Shown here: positions 63,838 to 64,000 of the stretch, one piece after another
Layout: each line of letters opens with the position of its first letter
Position numbering within the stretch: position 1 is the first letter of the stretch
NCBI RefSeq assembly: GCF_009727155.1
Contig: NZ_WNWM01000002.1
Location: 5,642,001 to 5,706,000, forward strand
Reading direction: 5' to 3'
DNA length: 64,000 bases
Source: Pseudoduganella dura
GTDB taxonomy: Bacteria; Pseudomonadota; Gammaproteobacteria; Burkholderiales; Burkholderiaceae_D
Translations under genes and position numbers: made by a program
The notes under the pieces: generated by a model
The model's input: only the letters and a program-made list of their open reading frames with translations
Databases searched by the model: none
Told to the model about the DNA's origin: nothing

Positions 63838-64000
63838 CTATGATGAACGTGAACGCAAACGGCACCAGCGATGCGCTGCTCGACGAAATGACGGACGAGA
63901 TGATCATCGAGCCGGTGGCCAGCGACCTGGCCGGCGACTTTGCCAATGCGCCGCGCGCCCCGCGCCGCGATTTGCCGCAGATGATGCGCAAGATTCCCGT
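63834..64000 (+). CDS. fliN: Flagellar motor switch protein FliN (partial)
   Basis: The first 55 codons of a gene that continues beyond the window. The start overlaps the fliM stop (ATGA); further in-frame ATGs at 63840 and 63843 are possible. The N-terminal part (LLDEMTDEMIIEPVASDLAG) is acidic. The last visible residues, MMRKIPV, match the beginning of the FliN surface-presentation domain. fliM-fliN is the order of lateral and other flagellar clusters, usually followed by fliPQR-flhBA. Confidence 0.82.
   Translation, partial: MTMMNVNANGTSDALLDEMTDEMIIEPVASDLAGDFANAPRAPRRDLPQMMRKIP

Overview
The window is GC-rich chromosomal DNA from a betaproteobacterium, most probably Oxalobacteraceae (Massilia, Duganella or Pseudoduganella type). 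The placement rests on gene content rather than a marker gene: a compact recC-recB-recD operon, a DUF3460 protein (a Burkholderiales family), two PEP-CTERM exported proteins, many signalling proteins and a large flagellar locus. No rRNA, tRNA, CRISPR array, transposase or phage gene was seen.

Positions 1-14500 hold a truncated exported protein, a 1019-residue hybrid sensor kinase (CHASE-PAS-HisKA-HATPase-REC-Hpt), recCBD with overlapping start and stop codons, a BLUF blue-light receptor and a periplasmic alpha-carbonic anhydrase. Positions 14500-18300 are the ethanolamine operon eat-eutB-eutC (minus strand), with an excellent sigma-54 type promoter in front of eat. Positions 18500-34000 are a mosaic of single genes: an AraC regulator divergent from a stand-alone ketosynthase, orphan molybdate-type and sulfate-type binding proteins, an FxDxF PEP-CTERM protein, a VOC protein, a GH106 rhamnosidase, a PbpG-type endopeptidase, an acetyltransferase, a PP2C-like phosphatase, a class II amidotransferase, a degenerate EAL protein and an M15 peptidase. 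A four-unit array of paired perfect palindromes lies at 33096-33362. A GGDEF-EAL protein follows at about 34156-36396.

Positions 36478 to 64000 are almost entirely one flagellar locus. One block reads flgBCDEFGHIJKL plus an unknown gene on the minus strand, with flgA divergent. After an intruding PEP-CTERM gene comes a second minus-strand block reading fliEFGHIJ-fliD-fliS-(fliT-like)-fliK-fliL-fliA-motA-motB-flgM-flgN-muramidase. fliM and fliN start divergently from fliE at the right edge. The order fliD-fliS-x-fliK-fliL-fliA-motA-motB is that of lateral (Flag-2/Laf) systems. A short FliM without the N-terminal CheY-binding motif and the absence of chemotaxis genes agree with this. FlgJ is split: the rod-binding half lies behind flgI and the glucosaminidase half lies behind flgN.

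The most unusual non-coding signals are the 69-bp palindrome array, in which paired substitutions keep a 20-bp palindrome perfect; a nested inverted repeat at 36417-36473; an orphan GntR-type operator at 13452-13463; and the sigma-54 promoter of the ethanolamine operon.
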